DNA of 64,000 nucleotides from Reinekea marinisedimentorum (lineage in GTDB: Bacteria; Pseudomonadota; Gammaproteobacteria; Pseudomonadales; Natronospirillaceae): assembly GCF_004341165.1 (NCBI RefSeq), contig NZ_SLZR01000001.1, forward strand, positions 372,001 to 436,000. Reading direction: 5' to 3'. The notes beneath the pieces were generated by a model. The model saw nothing but the letters and a program-made list of their open reading frames with translations, was not told where the DNA came from and made no database searches. Position 1 is the stretch's first letter; every line of letters begins with the position of its first letter. Positions 16,909-25,934 of this stretch are shown here, one piece after another. The position numbers and the translations under genes are program-made.

Positions 16909-18204
16909 ATGAGTTTTTCACAGCTCGGCCTCATTGCTCCTTTATTAAAAGCAGTGACCGACCAGGGTTACAGTGACCCAACCGATATTCAGCGCAAAGC
17001 CATTCCTGAAGTTTTAAATCAGCGGGATCTGCTTGCCAGCGCCCAAACCGGCACCGGCAAAACAGCCGGCTTTACCCTGCCCATGCTACAAAACCTGACC
17101 GCTAGCAAGGCGGTGGTACGCAGCAATCAGGTGCGGGCGCTGGTGCTGACGCCCACCCGTGAACTGGCCGCGCAGGTTCAGGAAAACGTACTCAACTACA
17201 GCAAGCACCTGCCGATGCGCTCGGCGGTGGTGTTTGGCGGTGTCAAGATTAACCCGCAGATGATGACCCTGCGCCGTGGTGTTGATGTTCTGGTGGCCAC
17301 CCCCGGGCGGCTGCTCGACCTATACCAGCAGAATGCCGTTAAGTTTGATCAGCTGGAAATTCTGGTGCTGGATGAAGCCGACCGTATGCTCGACATGGGC
17401 TTTATCCACGACATCAAAAAAATTCTTCGCTTGCTGCCGCAAAAGCGACAAAACCTGATGTTTTCAGCGACCTTCTCCGATGAGGTGCGGGCACTGGCGA
17501 AGACCATTGTCAACGACCCGGTTGAGGTTTCTGTTGCGACAGAAAACACCACCGCTAAAACCGTCAGCCAGTTGATTATCCCGGTGGATAAGAGCAACAA
17601 GCCGGCACTGCTGTGTCAGCTGATTAAAGATCACAACTGGCATCAGGTACTGGTGTTTTCGCGCACCAAGCACGGTGCCAACCGCTTGGCGACTCGCCTG
17701 GAGAAGGCCGGAATCTCCGCTGCGGCGATTCATGGCAACAAGAGTCAGGGCGCGCGGACCCGTGCCCTGGCCGATTTCAAAAGTGGTGACGTTCAGGTGC
17801 TGGTGGCAACCGATATCGCCGCGCGTGGCCTGGATATTCACGAACTGCCGCATGTGATCAACTTTGATCTGCCCAATGTGCCGGCTGACTATGTGCACCG
17901 TATTGGGCGCACTGGCCGAGCCAAGGCCAGCGGTGAGGCTGTGAGCTTTGTCGATGTAGAAGAGATCGAGTTGCTGGCGGAGATTCAGAACCTGATTGGT
18001 GAGGTGCTGGCGTTTAAAACGGTTGAGGGGTTTGAACCGTCACAGGCATTTCAGCCGCCGGCGTTAAACTTAAAGCCGAAAAAGATAAAGAAACCGAAGA
18101 AGCCAAAGGCTCAGAAAGCACCGGCCCAGGCGGAGCAAGCTGCGTCGAAACCTAAGCCAAGACGCCGGCCGCGACGCCGAAATAAAAAGCCGGATTCGCT
18201 CTAG
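16909..18204 (+). CDS. DEAD-box RNA helicase, RhlE type
   Basis: The 431-residue protein shows the full motif set in order: Q motif [17 protein letters not shown], Walker [25 protein letters not shown] in [22 protein letters not shown], and HRIGRTGR. The C-terminal 60 residues are Lys/Pro/Arg-rich ([17 protein letters not shown], then [15 protein letters not shown]) and probably bind RNA nonspecifically, as in RhlE and SrmB homologues. Roles in ribosome assembly, cold adaptation or mRNA decay are likely but not separable here. The gene stands alone, preceded by a hairpin/T-tract leader and followed by a large folded repeat. Confidence 0.92.
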   Translation: MSFSQLGLIAPLLKAVTDQGYSDPTDIQRKAIPEVLNQRDLLASAQTGTGKTAGFTLPMLQNLTASKAVVRSNQVRALVLTPTRELAAQVQENVLNYSKHLPMRSAVVFGGVKINPQMMTLRRGVDVLVATPGRLLDLYQQNAVKFDQLEILVLDEADRMLDMGFIHDIKKILRLLPQKRQNLMFSATFSDEVRALAKTIVNDPVEVSVATENTTAKTVSQLIIPVDKSNKPALLCQLIKDHNWHQVLVFSRTKHGANRLATRLEKAGISAAAIHGNKSQGARTRALADFKSGDVQVLVATDIAARGLDIHELPHVINFDLPNVPADYVHRIGRTGRAKASGEAVSFVDVEEIELLAEIQNLIGEVLAFKTVEGFEPSQAFQPPALNLKPKKIKKPKKPKAQKAPAQAEQAASKPKPRRRPRRRNKKPDSL

Positions 18205-18253
18205 GCCTGCTGCAAAGAAACGCGTTTTAGTTCGTCGATAATCCCCGCCGACA

Positions 18254-18378
18254 AAAAGGCAGCTCGCAAATGGACCGCTGCAAGTATCGCCGGAATGCCG
18301 GACCACCTGATACGCTCGACGAAAACACCGAGTCGTCGGACCGCCATGTTTTCGACGTCCATTTGAGAGCTGCCTTTT
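18254..18378. repeat. Three-armed 125-bp imperfect inverted repeat
   Basis: Outer arms 18254-18275 and 18357-18378 pair over 22 bases with a single mismatch. Two nested arms fill the interior: GTATC (18284-18288) with GATAC (18309-18313), enclosing CCGG-AATG-CCGG, and CGACGAAAACA (18317-18327) with a 10-of-11 partner at 18347-18357, enclosing CCGA-GTCG-TCGG. The whole region can fold as a cloverleaf on either strand. It lies between the convergent helicase and zupT genes. No open frame of note is inside; it may be a mobile or structural repeat, or a processed RNA end. Confidence 0.75.
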
Positions 18379-18405
18379 CATCGTCTCGAAAGCTGTGGCG
18401 GCTTT

Positions 18406-18430
18406 GTCGTTCATTTGAACGACGCTTTTT
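18406..18430 (+). terminator. Intrinsic terminator candidate downstream of the helicase gene
   Basis: GTCGTTCA (18406-18413) and TGAACGAC (18416-18423) form a perfect 8-bp stem with a two-base loop, followed by GC and five T residues. It ends 16 bp before the zupT stop on the opposite strand. Confidence 0.6.
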
Positions 18431-18446
18431 CTTGATCCTTCAATAT

Positions 18447-19256
18447 TTAACTAAACATCACCAGGCTGCACGCCATCACCGCCATTCCCGCGATAACACC
18501 GTAAATAGCAACGTGGTGGTTGCCGTATTTCTCTGCGGTCGGCAGCAGCTCATCCAGCGAGATAAACACCATAATGCCCGCCACCATGGCGAACAGAATG
18601 CCGAACACCGCATCCGTCATAAACGGCATCAACAGCAGAAAGCCCACCAGTGCCCCGACCGGCTCGGCCAGACCGGATAAAAACGACAGTCCAAAGGCCT
18701 TACCGCGGCTGCCGGTAGCAAAGTAGATGGGTACGGCCACGGCGATGCCTTCGGGGATATTGTGAATGGCGATGGCCACGGCAATGCTGATACCCATGGT
18801 AGGGTCCTGCAGGCCGCTGATAAAGGTGGCCAGCCCTTCGGGGAAGTTATGAATCGCAATCGCCAATGCCGAGAACAGCCCCATGCGTTTCAGCCTCAGG
18901 TTGTCGTCCTGCTCGTTGAAGTCTTCAATAGAGCGGGCTTCGTGCGGGTTCTCAAAGCTGGGCACCAGGTTATCGATCAGCGCAATCACCAGAATGCCGG
19001 CGAAAAAGGCAACGGTGGTAATCAGGTAGCCGGGCTTATGGCCGTAGGCCAGGATCAGTGAATCGCTGGCCTTGGCAAAGATTTCGACCAGTGACACATA
19101 GATCATCACCCCGGCAGAAAAGCCCAGCGAGCCGGCCAGAAAGGTGGTGTTGGTGCGCCGGGTGAAAAAGGCCAGTGCGCTGCCAACACCGGTGGCCATA
19201 CCGGCCAGCAGAGTCAGGCTGAACGCAAACATCGTTCTCGAAAATACAAATTCCAT
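18447..19256 (-). CDS. zupT: zinc transporter ZupT (ZIP family)
   Basis: The 269-residue protein has eight predicted membrane segments. The metal-binding motifs of ZIP proteins are clear: [10 protein letters not shown] in the first core helix and [12 protein letters not shown] in the next, both from the HxxPEG signature. The cytoplasmic loop carries an acidic stretch ([16 protein letters not shown]) instead of a His-rich loop. ZupT takes up zinc and other divalent cations into the cytoplasm with broad specificity. Start ATG at 19256. There is no Zur gene or visible Zur box nearby, so its regulation is not shown. It converges on the RhlE-type helicase gene. Confidence 0.93.
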   Translation of the reverse strand: MEFVFSRTMFAFSLTLLAGMATGVGSALAFFTRRTNTTFLAGSLGFSAGVMIYVSLVEIFAKASDSLILAYGHKPGYLITTVAFFAGILVIALIDNLVPSFENPHEARSIEDFNEQDDNLRLKRMGLFSALAIAIHNFPEGLATFISGLQDPTMGISIAVAIAIHNIPEGIAVAVPIYFATGSRGKAFGLSFLSGLAEPVGALVGFLLLMPFMTDAVFGILFAMVAGIMVFISLDELLPTAEKYGNHHVAIYGVIAGMAVMACSLVMFS

Positions 19257-19368
19257 AGGGGGACCATCAGTTAGAGAGGTTAAAACAGGGGTTTCACATG
19301 TCTATATAATGCAGTGGAATCTCTAACAGTGCTATAACCGCTATGGTGTTTTTACCGTAGTTTTTACC

Positions 19369-19400
19369 GCGGCTAAGGGCACGGAGCTGCCCTTAGCCGC
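19369..19400. other. Perfect 13-bp hairpin past the RND permease gene
   Basis: GCGGCTAAGGGCA (19369-19381) and TGCCCTTAGCCGC (19388-19400) with a 6-base loop, 20 bp beyond the stop of the RND gene on the minus strand. It has no T tract on the minus side, so it is a strong mRNA 3' structure, not a textbook terminator. Just beyond it, the 9-mer GTTTTTACC occurs twice. Confidence 0.55.
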
Positions 19401-19420
19401 AGGTAGCAAACGATATTGGC

Positions 19421-22400
19421 TCAGGACGTCAGCAGCTCCTTCGCCTTTGAATGAGCCTTGCCGGAGACCTTATTCGACCAGGCAGTGAGCTGCTCTAACG
19501 TCAGCAGCATGGCCGGCACAAACAGCAGGATCAGCACGGTGCCGAGCATCAGCCCGAATACCAGGCCGGCGGAGATGGGCTTCAGGAACTGCGCATCGAG
19601 ACTGGTTTCAAACAGCATCGGGGTTAACCCGGCCATGGTGGTGACGGTGGTCAGGATGACAGGACGCAGGCGGCGGGCCACGGCCTCCTCCAGCGCCATG
19701 TACAGCTCCATGCCTTCATCACGCAGATCGCGGTAAACGCTGATCAGCACGATACTGTCGTTGATGACAATGCCGGACAGCCCGAACAGCCCCATGATCG
19801 ACAAAGCAGAGAGCGGCAGACCGACAATCCAGTGCCCGAATATGGCGCCGGTGAGGCCGAACGGCACGGTGATCAGCACCGCCACCGGCCAGACCCAGCT
19901 TTCAAACACCCAGGCCAGAATGCCGTAGATGAGTAGCAGCACGAACAGCAGAATGAGCTGCGCTTCGGCGAGGAAGTCAGCCTGCTCCTGAGCATCACCG
20001 CCCATCTCGATATCCAGTGTGCCGTAGCGGGCGCGCAGTTCCGGCAGCAGCGTGGTTTCGACTAGGGTGTACATATCGTCGCTGGTCATCAGGTTCTCGT
20101 TCAGCGTGGCGCTGACCGTGACCGCCAGCTCGCCGTCTTCGGCGCGGATGCCATCCAGGCCGCGCTGGAACGAGCTGTTGATCAGGTCATCCAGTGGAAT
20201 AATCTCGCCATTTAAGCTGTAAGGCAGGCTGAGAATGTCGGTGATTTCTTTGCGCTGCTCTTCCGGCAACACCACCCGAATATCGAGCGTCTGGGTGCCG
20301 ATAATCTGTTCCGCCGCATCAATGCCTTCAACATGCTGGCGCAGGAAGGTGGCCAGGTTGGCTTCACTTAAACCCAGGTCGCGGGCCAGCGCGGTGAGTT
20401 CAAAGCGCAGCTGCTCATCACCATAGGGCAGTGAGTCGGTGGCGTCTGACAAGCCTTCGGTGTTGTCCATCATTGCCTGCAGCTCCAGCGAGGCCGCCTT
20501 GATGGTATCCAGATTCTCACCGTTGATGACCACCTCGATATCGCCGGATTCCCCGCCAAAGCGGCGGCCGCGGCCAAAGCTGATGCTGTCGAGTTCTGAC
20601 GGCAGCGTGGTGGCCTGACGCCACTTGGTGACCAGCTCCTGGTTGGTGTACGGGCGGTTCTGATCAGAAATCAGCTCAACATCGATGCGTGCATTGGCCG
20701 GGTTATCGTTGTAGTTGCGCTGTACCACGGCGGTCTTAATAAAGTCGTAACCGGTGTCGTCTTCTACCTTTTGCAGCTGCTCGGTGAGGTGATCAACAAA
20801 GCCATACACCTTGTTCTGGTCGGTTCCCTCGTTAAAGCTGACGGTGACGGAAAGCGACGGTGATTCCACCGAGGGTTGAAACTGGAACGGCACGACTCGG
20901 GAACTGACCATGCCCATGGCAATGACAAAGGCCCCGATCACCCCGGCGACCAGTATTGGTCGGTTGCGCAGGCTCCAGCGTACCAGCTTGCGGAAGTGCT
21001 GGTCGCGCACGTAGTTGAAGGCACCATCTAATTTCTGGCGAATCGGCCGGTCCTTCCTGTGTTTGCTGTGTGAAAGGTGCCCCGGCAGAATCAGGAAGCA
21101 CTCAATCAACGAGGCAATAATCACGATGGTCACCACAATCGGGATGTCTTTAAACAGCCGGCCGATGGGCCCGGACAACATCGTCAGTGGCATAAAGGCG
21201 GCAATGGTGGTCAGGCTGGAGGCCAGCACCGGCGCCCACATCTTTTTGGCGGCCAACAGCGAGGCTTTGTCGGCAGTCATACCCTGCTGCTGATAGGCTC
21301 GGGCCTGCTCGCCGACGACGATGGCATCGTCGACAATAATGCCCAGTGCAATCATAAAGCCGAACAGGCTGATGGTATTCATGGTAATCCCCAGCCAGTG
21401 CATCATCAGGAAGGTGGCGAAGAAGCTGGTGGGAATGCCCAGCGCCACCCAGAACGCCAGCCGGGTATTGAGGAACAAGAACAGCGCAACCAGCACCAGC
21501 CCCATCCCCATCAGGCCGTTATCCATCAGTAATTTCAGCTGCGAGGCCACGATCAGCCAGGTTTCGTTATAAGCTTTCAGCTCGATGGTTTCCGGTAAGG
21601 TGGGTCGAAAGCCTTCCAGCCACTGGTTCATCAGCTTGGCGTTATCCAAGGTGTCTTCGCCGACCGTGCGGCGCAGTTGCAGCCGCACAGCCGGATGGCC
21701 TTCGTAATACAGCTCTTCGGAAGAGTTATCCACAACCCGTTCAATTCGGGCGATTTCACCCAGCTGTAAGGTGCTGCCGTCGGCCCAGGTGAGCACCGGA
21801 ATGGCCTGCAGGCTTTTTAGATCGACTTCCGGTGTGGCAGACCGCAGTTGCAGGGTGAGCTGACCATCGGGCGAGGTGCCCGCCGGTTGCGGCGTGTATT
21901 CGGCATCCACGGCCGCGGCAATGTCGCTGAGGCTCAGGCCGGTATCGAGCAGGCCGGCCATATCCACCGAGATGTCGATGCTCTGCCCGGGAATACCGCT
22001 TAAATCAACCTGAGCAAAGCCGGTTTTCAGCAGGTCGTTCTGGATTTCATAAGCCAGGTCGGCCAGTTCATCAATCGGCACATCGCCAAACAACAGCAGG
22101 TCGGCAACGCTTTCCCGCCGCCTTGGGGTATCGATCTCGGTGTCGTCGGCACCGTCGGGAATGTCCACCGTGTCTATTTCATCTTCGATCAGCTCGCCGG
22201 CGGCGGCCAGGCTTTCGGCGCGGTCAGAAATGGAAATGTAGAGGTTGGCGTAGCCGTCACCGGCAATGGTGGTAATGCCGTCGATCTCCGGCATGCCGGC
22301 CAGTGCCTGCTGATACGGCACGGCGATGGACTCGTACATATCTTCTGCGCTGACGCCCGTCCAGGTGGCGCGCACGGCAATGCGGTCGAACTCAAAATCC

Positions 22401-22516
22401 GGGAAAAACTGGTTGTTAACCTGGCTTGCGCCCCATAACCCGGTTAACACAATCAGAATCATTGCGCCGTTGGCGGCAATGCGGTGCTGTGCGAAGGTTT
22501 CGATCCAACGAATCAT
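19421..22516 (-). CDS. RND efflux transporter permease subunit (AcrB superfamily)
   Basis: The 1031-residue protein has the RND layout: N-terminal membrane helix, two large periplasmic loops, and two blocks of membrane helices. The proton-relay aspartates are visible as GIIVDDAIVVGEQ in TM4, and the second half carries the matching GIVINDSIVLISV. Length fits HAE-1 type pumps, but the periplasmic loops differ from AcrB and are nearer to the group often labelled as MMPL- or hydrolipid-type RND. It overlaps its adaptor gene by four bases (ATGA). No outer-membrane channel gene is adjacent, so it probably uses a TolC-like protein encoded elsewhere. Substrate unknown. Confidence 0.9.
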   Translation of the reverse strand: MIRWIETFAQHRIAANGAMILIVLTGLWGASQVNNQFFPDFEFDRIAVRATWTGVSAEDMYESIAVPYQQALAGMPEIDGITTIAGDGYANLYISISDRAESLAAAGELIEDEIDTVDIPDGADDTEIDTPRRRESVADLLLFGDVPIDELADLAYEIQNDLLKTGFAQVDLSGIPGQSIDISVDMAGLLDTGLSLSDIAAAVDAEYTPQPAGTSPDGQLTLQLRSATPEVDLKSLQAIPVLTWADGSTLQLGEIARIERVVDNSSEELYYEGHPAVRLQLRRTVGEDTLDNAKLMNQWLEGFRPTLPETIELKAYNETWLIVASQLKLLMDNGLMGMGLVLVALFLFLNTRLAFWVALGIPTSFFATFLMMHWLGITMNTISLFGFMIALGIIVDDAIVVGEQARAYQQQGMTADKASLLAAKKMWAPVLASSLTTIAAFMPLTMLSGPIGRLFKDIPIVVTIVIIASLIECFLILPGHLSHSKHRKDRPIRQKLDGAFNYVRDQHFRKLVRWSLRNRPILVAGVIGAFVIAMGMVSSRVVPFQFQPSVESPSLSVTVSFNEGTDQNKVYGFVDHLTEQLQKVEDDTGYDFIKTAVVQRNYNDNPANARIDVELISDQNRPYTNQELVTKWRQATTLPSELDSISFGRGRRFGGESGDIEVVINGENLDTIKAASLELQAMMDNTEGLSDATDSLPYGDEQLRFELTALARDLGLSEANLATFLRQHVEGIDAAEQIIGTQTLDIRVVLPEEQRKEITDILSLPYSLNGEIIPLDDLINSSFQRGLDGIRAEDGELAVTVSATLNENLMTSDDMYTLVETTLLPELRARYGTLDIEMGGDAQEQADFLAEAQLILLFVLLLIYGILAWVFESWVWPVAVLITVPFGLTGAIFGHWIVGLPLSALSIMGLFGLSGIVINDSIVLISVYRDLRDEGMELYMALEEAVARRLRPVILTTVTTMAGLTPMLFETSLDAQFLKPISAGLVFGLMLGTVLILLFVPAMLLTLEQLTAWSNKVSGKAHSKAKELLTS

Positions 22517-23871
22517 GGTTTCGCTCCTGTGTTCGCCCGGGCGACAGAAACCGTCATGCCGGTGAGTGGGTTTTTCAGCCGGGTGGTAACAATGCTTTCG
22601 CCTTCGGTGATGGCGTCGGCGGCAATCAGATAACCGGTTTTGGTGTTGCCGAGAATCTCGATATCGGTGGCGCGCAGGGCACCCTGTTCCGCAACGTAGA
22701 TGCGCTGCTGGTCGTAAACCGCGGTAAAGGGCACCTCAACGGTCGGTTGCGCAATCGGGTAGCTGACAGTGACCGACACATGGCTGCCCGGCAGGTGCGT
22801 ATTGGTTGAGCCGGCGACTGGTTCCAGTGTCAGCCGTTGTGCGCCGGTTTCGTTGATCGGGCGAATCGATCGCGCCTGCCAGGCCTGGCCGTTTCGGTCG
22901 ATCGCTTTAATGTCGCTGATCGGCAGTAAATCGAGCCGGTAGCGCATGGGTACGCGCACATACACGGCCAGGGCCGACGGGTTGTAAATTTGCGCGATGG
23001 TCTCACCCGAGCGCAGCTCCTGACCGGCGACAATATCTATCTTCGCGATAATGCCATCGAACGGTGCGTGCACGTTTAAGTCATCAACCAGTTCCTGAGC
23101 CTGGCGGATTTGGCTTTGCAGTGATTCGCGCTGAGCCAGCAGCTGCTGGCGGGTATCTTCGTACTGGGCAATGGTCAGCTCACGCGCCTGCACGCTGAGC
23201 AGTTGCGACTGATAGGTACGCAGGGTGTCTTCATAGTCGCTGCTGGAGCTCAGTTGCTGCGAGTTCAGGCTGCTGAAGCGGTCGACACTCTTTTTAGAAA
23301 TGGCGAGCAGCTCTTTGTCGATTTCCAGCGAGGCCAGATCGTTCTTGTGCTTCAGCTCCTGAATACGGATGCCGGCTTCCAGCTCGGCCAGTGCGGATTT
23401 GCGCTGCTGCAGGGTTTCCTGCGCGGAATCTGCGGACAGCGTCAACAGGCTCTGACCTTTGCTGACTTTGTCGCCTTCATTCACATTCAGGGAAATGACT
23501 TCGGCGGTACTGGTGGCGGTGATCGTGGCCTGCTGGCGCGCTTCGACGGTGCCGAACAGCTGTACCTGACCGCGGCGAATTGCCGGCTTGGCGGCTAACA
23601 CCTCGACCGATGTGGCGCCCTGACGGGCCAGAACGCCGGTGCCCATCGGGCCTCGTCCGCGAGACGCCGGTTGTTCCTCTTTCTTCTCTTCGCCGTCTTT
23701 GTTTTCGTCACCTTCTTTTGGGATTTGACCGGCGTCGGCTTTTTCGGTTTGCGTACTTTGCGCCTGAGCATTGCCGGGCTTCGCTTTGGGGGCGTCATCG
23801 GCGTTCATCAGTTTGTAAGCGCCAAAAGCGACCAGCAGAATTAGGACAGGAACTACGACTTTTTTCAGCAT
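22513..23871 (-). CDS. RND efflux periplasmic adaptor (membrane fusion protein)
   Basis: The 452-residue adaptor starts with an uncleaved membrane segment (VVVPVLILLVAFGAYKL), then an unusual low-complexity acidic linker rich in Lys, Glu, Asp, Pro and Gln (residues 28-78). The lipoyl/barrel-sandwich half-motifs GTVEARQQATITATSTAEV and NVNEGDKVSKGQSLL, a long helical hairpin (residues 160-260), and the matching HAPFDGIIAKIDIVAGQELRS half follow. A beta-barrel and a membrane-proximal domain end the protein. It bridges the inner-membrane pump and an outer-membrane channel. Cotranscribed with and overlapping the permease gene downstream. The long charged linker is the odd feature. Confidence 0.9.
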   Translation of the reverse strand: MLKKVVVPVLILLVAFGAYKLMNADDAPKAKPGNAQAQSTQTEKADAGQIPKEGDENKDGEEKKEEQPASRGRGPMGTGVLARQGATSVEVLAAKPAIRRGQVQLFGTVEARQQATITATSTAEVISLNVNEGDKVSKGQSLLTLSADSAQETLQQRKSALAELEAGIRIQELKHKNDLASLEIDKELLAISKKSVDRFSSLNSQQLSSSSDYEDTLRTYQSQLLSVQARELTIAQYEDTRQQLLAQRESLQSQIRQAQELVDDLNVHAPFDGIIAKIDIVAGQELRSGETIAQIYNPSALAVYVRVPMRYRLDLLPISDIKAIDRNGQAWQARSIRPINETGAQRLTLEPVAGSTNTHLPGSHVSVTVSYPIAQPTVEVPFTAVYDQQRIYVAEQGALRATDIEILGNTKTGYLIAADAITEGESIVTTRLKNPLTGMTVSVARANTGAKP

Positions 23872-23952
23872 ATGAGCCTCGAAGAAGGTGACAACAGTTT
23901 AGGTATGAGCGTTTTCGCGATACATTTCTACGTAAGATTCGAGCAAAAGAAA

Positions 23953-24252
23953 ATGGAACCAATGTGGTACGTTTACGTAGCAAAGTGTAAAGATTCAACC
24001 TTCTACACTGGAATAACCACCAATATTGAACGCAGATTTAAACAGCACAACGGTTTACTCGCCGGTGGTGCCCGCTATACTTCTGCGCGCCGTCCGGTAG
24101 AGCTGGTGTACTGTGAGCAGGCGCCAGACCGCGCCGCTGCATCCAAACGTGAATATCAGGTTCGCAAGCTACCGAGACCGCAAAAACAGCAATTAGTTCA
24201 ACGTTATATAACGGAGGCCGAAAATGGCCAAGCAAAAACCACTGAAGCGTAA
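23953..24252 (+). CDS. GIY-YIG nuclease-superfamily protein (YhbQ-like)
   Basis: The 99-residue protein is a single GIY-YIG domain: WYVYVAKCKDSTFYTGITTN gives the Y and Y-T-G core, RRFKQHNG the conserved Arg and His, and ARYTSARRPVELVYCE the rest. The catalytic Glu is likely in ASKREYQVRKL. Small single-domain members (YhbQ, UPF0213) have been shown or proposed to cleave single-stranded or damaged DNA; the native role is unclear. ATG at 23953 was chosen because the domain starts directly after it; an in-frame start 81 bases upstream would add residues unlike the family. Its 3' end overlaps the arfA-like gene by 29 bases. Confidence 0.85.
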   Translation: MEPMWYVYVAKCKDSTFYTGITTNIERRFKQHNGLLAGGARYTSARRPVELVYCEQAPDRAAASKREYQVRKLPRPQKQQLVQRYITEAENGQAKTTEA

Positions 24253-24403
24253 CCCGTACGCCTTTGACCCGATTATGAAGAAGGGTGGCGTCCATGAAAA
24301 AACCACCAAAGCAAAGCGCCGCAAAGACAAGATGGCGTGGAGAAAGGAGGCTCGCAAATGCGAGCCTTTTTTTATGGCTGCGAAATGGCTTTCAGCGTGC
24401 TGA
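24224..24403 (+). CDS. ArfA-like ribosome-rescue factor candidate with an intrinsic terminator inside its coding sequence
   Basis: This 59-codon frame begins after a strong GGAGG at 24213-24217 and encodes a very basic protein: MAKQKPLKRNPYAFDPIMKK, then KGGVHEKTTKAKRRK. At codons 42-48 the sequence forms the hairpin AGGCTCGC-AAAT-GCGAGCCT followed by seven T residues, so a transcript ended there has no in-frame stop codon. The tail beyond (EPFFMAAKWLSAC) is short and hydrophobic. This is exactly the architecture of E. coli arfA, whose non-stop mRNA makes ArfA appear only when trans-translation fails. Function is inferred from architecture and composition, not from clear similarity. It overlaps GIY-YIG upstream and the 3' end of phrB. 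Confidence 0.55.
   Translation: MAKQKPLKRNPYAFDPIMKKGGVHEKTTKAKRRKDKMAWRKEARKCEPFFMAAKWLSAC
24348..24374 (+). terminator. Intrinsic terminator inside the arfA-like frame
   Basis: AGGCTCGC (24348-24355), loop AAAT, GCGAGCCT (24360-24367), then a run of T residues to 24373. It terminates the GIY-YIG/arfA-like transcript and removes the natural stop codon of the arfA-like gene. The phrB stop on the opposite strand lies in its 3' edge. Confidence 0.88.
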
Positions 24404-25796
24404 ACGCTTCCAACGCTGCCTCGCGGCTGAGCTTTAAATCGACAATCGGTTGTGGATAAGTTTCGCCCAACACCACGCCTGCCTGCTTCAGAATTTCCGC
24501 GGGCGCCTGCCAGGGCGCAAACAGATATTTGTTCGGCAGTTTGCCGAGTTCGGGGATGAACCGGCGAATGTATTCACCCTGGGCATCGAACTTTTCGCCC
24601 TGCGTGACCGGGTTAAACACCCGAAAGTACGGCGCGGCATCGGCACCGCAGCCAGCAATCCACTGCCAGCTGGCGCTGTTATTGGCCAGGTCGGCATCGA
24701 GCAGGGTATCCCAGAACCAGCGCTCGCCCTCATGCCAGCTCAGGCGCAGATTCTTCACCAGGAACGAACCGACAATCATCCGCACCCGGTTGTGCATGTA
24801 GCCGGTTTGCCACAGTTCGCGCATGCCGGCATCGACCATCGGAATACCGGTTTGGCCGCGCTGCCAGGCGGCCAGATGGCCGGCGTTTTGCTGCCAGGGG
24901 AAGTGGTCGAATTTCTTCTGCAGGTTTTCGGTCGGTAAGTTGGGGTTGTGATACAGCAACTGATAAGAAAACTCACGCCACGCCAGTTCACTGCAGAAAT
25001 GCTCGATGTTGACGCTCTCGCCCATGGAACGCACCGCATACCAGAGCTGATTGGGCGATACCTCGCCGAAGTGCAGATGCGGTGACATGCCGGAAACGCA
25101 ATTCAGTGCCGGCTCATCGCGGCCCTTTTTGTAGTTGCTGAGGCCTTCATCGAGAAACTGCTGAAAGCGATCGTGTGCGCCCTGCTCGCCAATGTGCCAG
25201 TGCTCGCTGAAGGGGTCGGCCCAGTTGAGTGTTGGTAGTAAGCCGAGCGAGGCCAGATCGGTGTCGTTGCTGATTTTGGCCAGCGGCAGGCTTTCTGGCA
25301 TTGGTAGCGGAGATCTCGGCAGTTCTGCATTCAGGCAGCCTTTGCGATAGAACGGCGTGAATACCTTGTAGGGCGTGCCGTCCTTTTTGTTGATCTGCCA
25401 GGGCTCCCAGAGCAGTGAGCCATTGTAGCTTTTTACGCTGATGTTTTGCTCGCTGAGCGTTGCTTTGATGCTGGCATCGCGCTGCATGCGCCAGGGTTCG
25501 TAGCAGCGGTTCCAGTACACGGCTTTCACCTTGTGCTCGGTGATTAACTGCTGCAGAACGGTGAGCGGCTCGCCCCGAAAAACCTGCAGTTTACCTGCCA
25601 GTGCGTCGTTCAGTGCCTGCAGCGAATGGTGCAGCCACCAGCGGCTGGCCGCGCCCATGGCGTGCGCACCGGCGTTGTCATCGTCGAGGATGTAAATGGG
25701 GATAACCGCGCCCTGCTGCACGGCGGCGGTGAGTGCCGGGTTATCGGCCAGGCGCAGATCCTGCCGGAACCAGTGAATGACGATGGCGGGCTTCAT
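24372..25796 (-). CDS. phrB: deoxyribodipyrimidine photolyase (class I CPD photolyase)
   Basis: PhrB repairs cyclobutane pyrimidine dimers using blue light. The 474-residue protein has the antenna domain start IVIHWFRQDLRLADNPALTAA and the FAD-binding C-terminal domain with the typical SWQWIAGCGADAAPYFRVFN block, where the Trp residues form the electron chain. ERWFWDTLLDADLANNSASWQ holds the FAD-binding Asp and Asn. Length matches E. coli PhrB (472). Start ATG at 25796. It converges on the arfA-like gene, whose 3' end runs antisense to the phrB stop. The upstream gap carries the heptanucleotide arrays. Confidence 0.96.
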   Translation of the reverse strand: MKPAIVIHWFRQDLRLADNPALTAAVQQGAVIPIYILDDDNAGAHAMGAASRWWLHHSLQALNDALAGKLQVFRGEPLTVLQQLITEHKVKAVYWNRCYEPWRMQRDASIKATLSEQNISVKSYNGSLLWEPWQINKKDGTPYKVFTPFYRKGCLNAELPRSPLPMPESLPLAKISNDTDLASLGLLPTLNWADPFSEHWHIGEQGAHDRFQQFLDEGLSNYKKGRDEPALNCVSGMSPHLHFGEVSPNQLWYAVRSMGESVNIEHFCSELAWREFSYQLLYHNPNLPTENLQKKFDHFPWQQNAGHLAAWQRGQTGIPMVDAGMRELWQTGYMHNRVRMIVGSFLVKNLRLSWHEGERWFWDTLLDADLANNSASWQWIAGCGADAAPYFRVFNPVTQGEKFDAQGEYIRRFIPELGKLPNKYLFAPWQAPAEILKQAGVVLGETYPQPIVDLKLSREAALEAFSTLKAISQP

Positions 25797-25871
25797 GAAT
25801 TTGGGCTTCCTTGAGTGTTATGTTGAGATTACTACGGTTTCAGGCCCTGTTTGGATTTATCGGAGATTATT

Positions 25872-25934
25872 TAGCATCTAGCATCTAGCATCTAGCATCT
25901 TACGTCTTACGTCTTACGTCTTACGTCTTACGTC
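25872..25934. repeat. Heptanucleotide array, left: TAGCATC x4 then TTACGTC x5
   Basis: Nine perfect 7-bp units in strict phase: four TAGCATC (25872-25899) and five TTACGTC (25900-25934). It lies upstream of phrB and before a GC-rich 110-bp core. The two units differ at three of seven positions, so one probably arose from the other. Confidence 0.97.

Noticed and set aside
18254-18378. Integron attC site
   Set aside because: The folded shape is similar in size, but the RYYYAAC and GTTRRRY ends and an integrase are missing.
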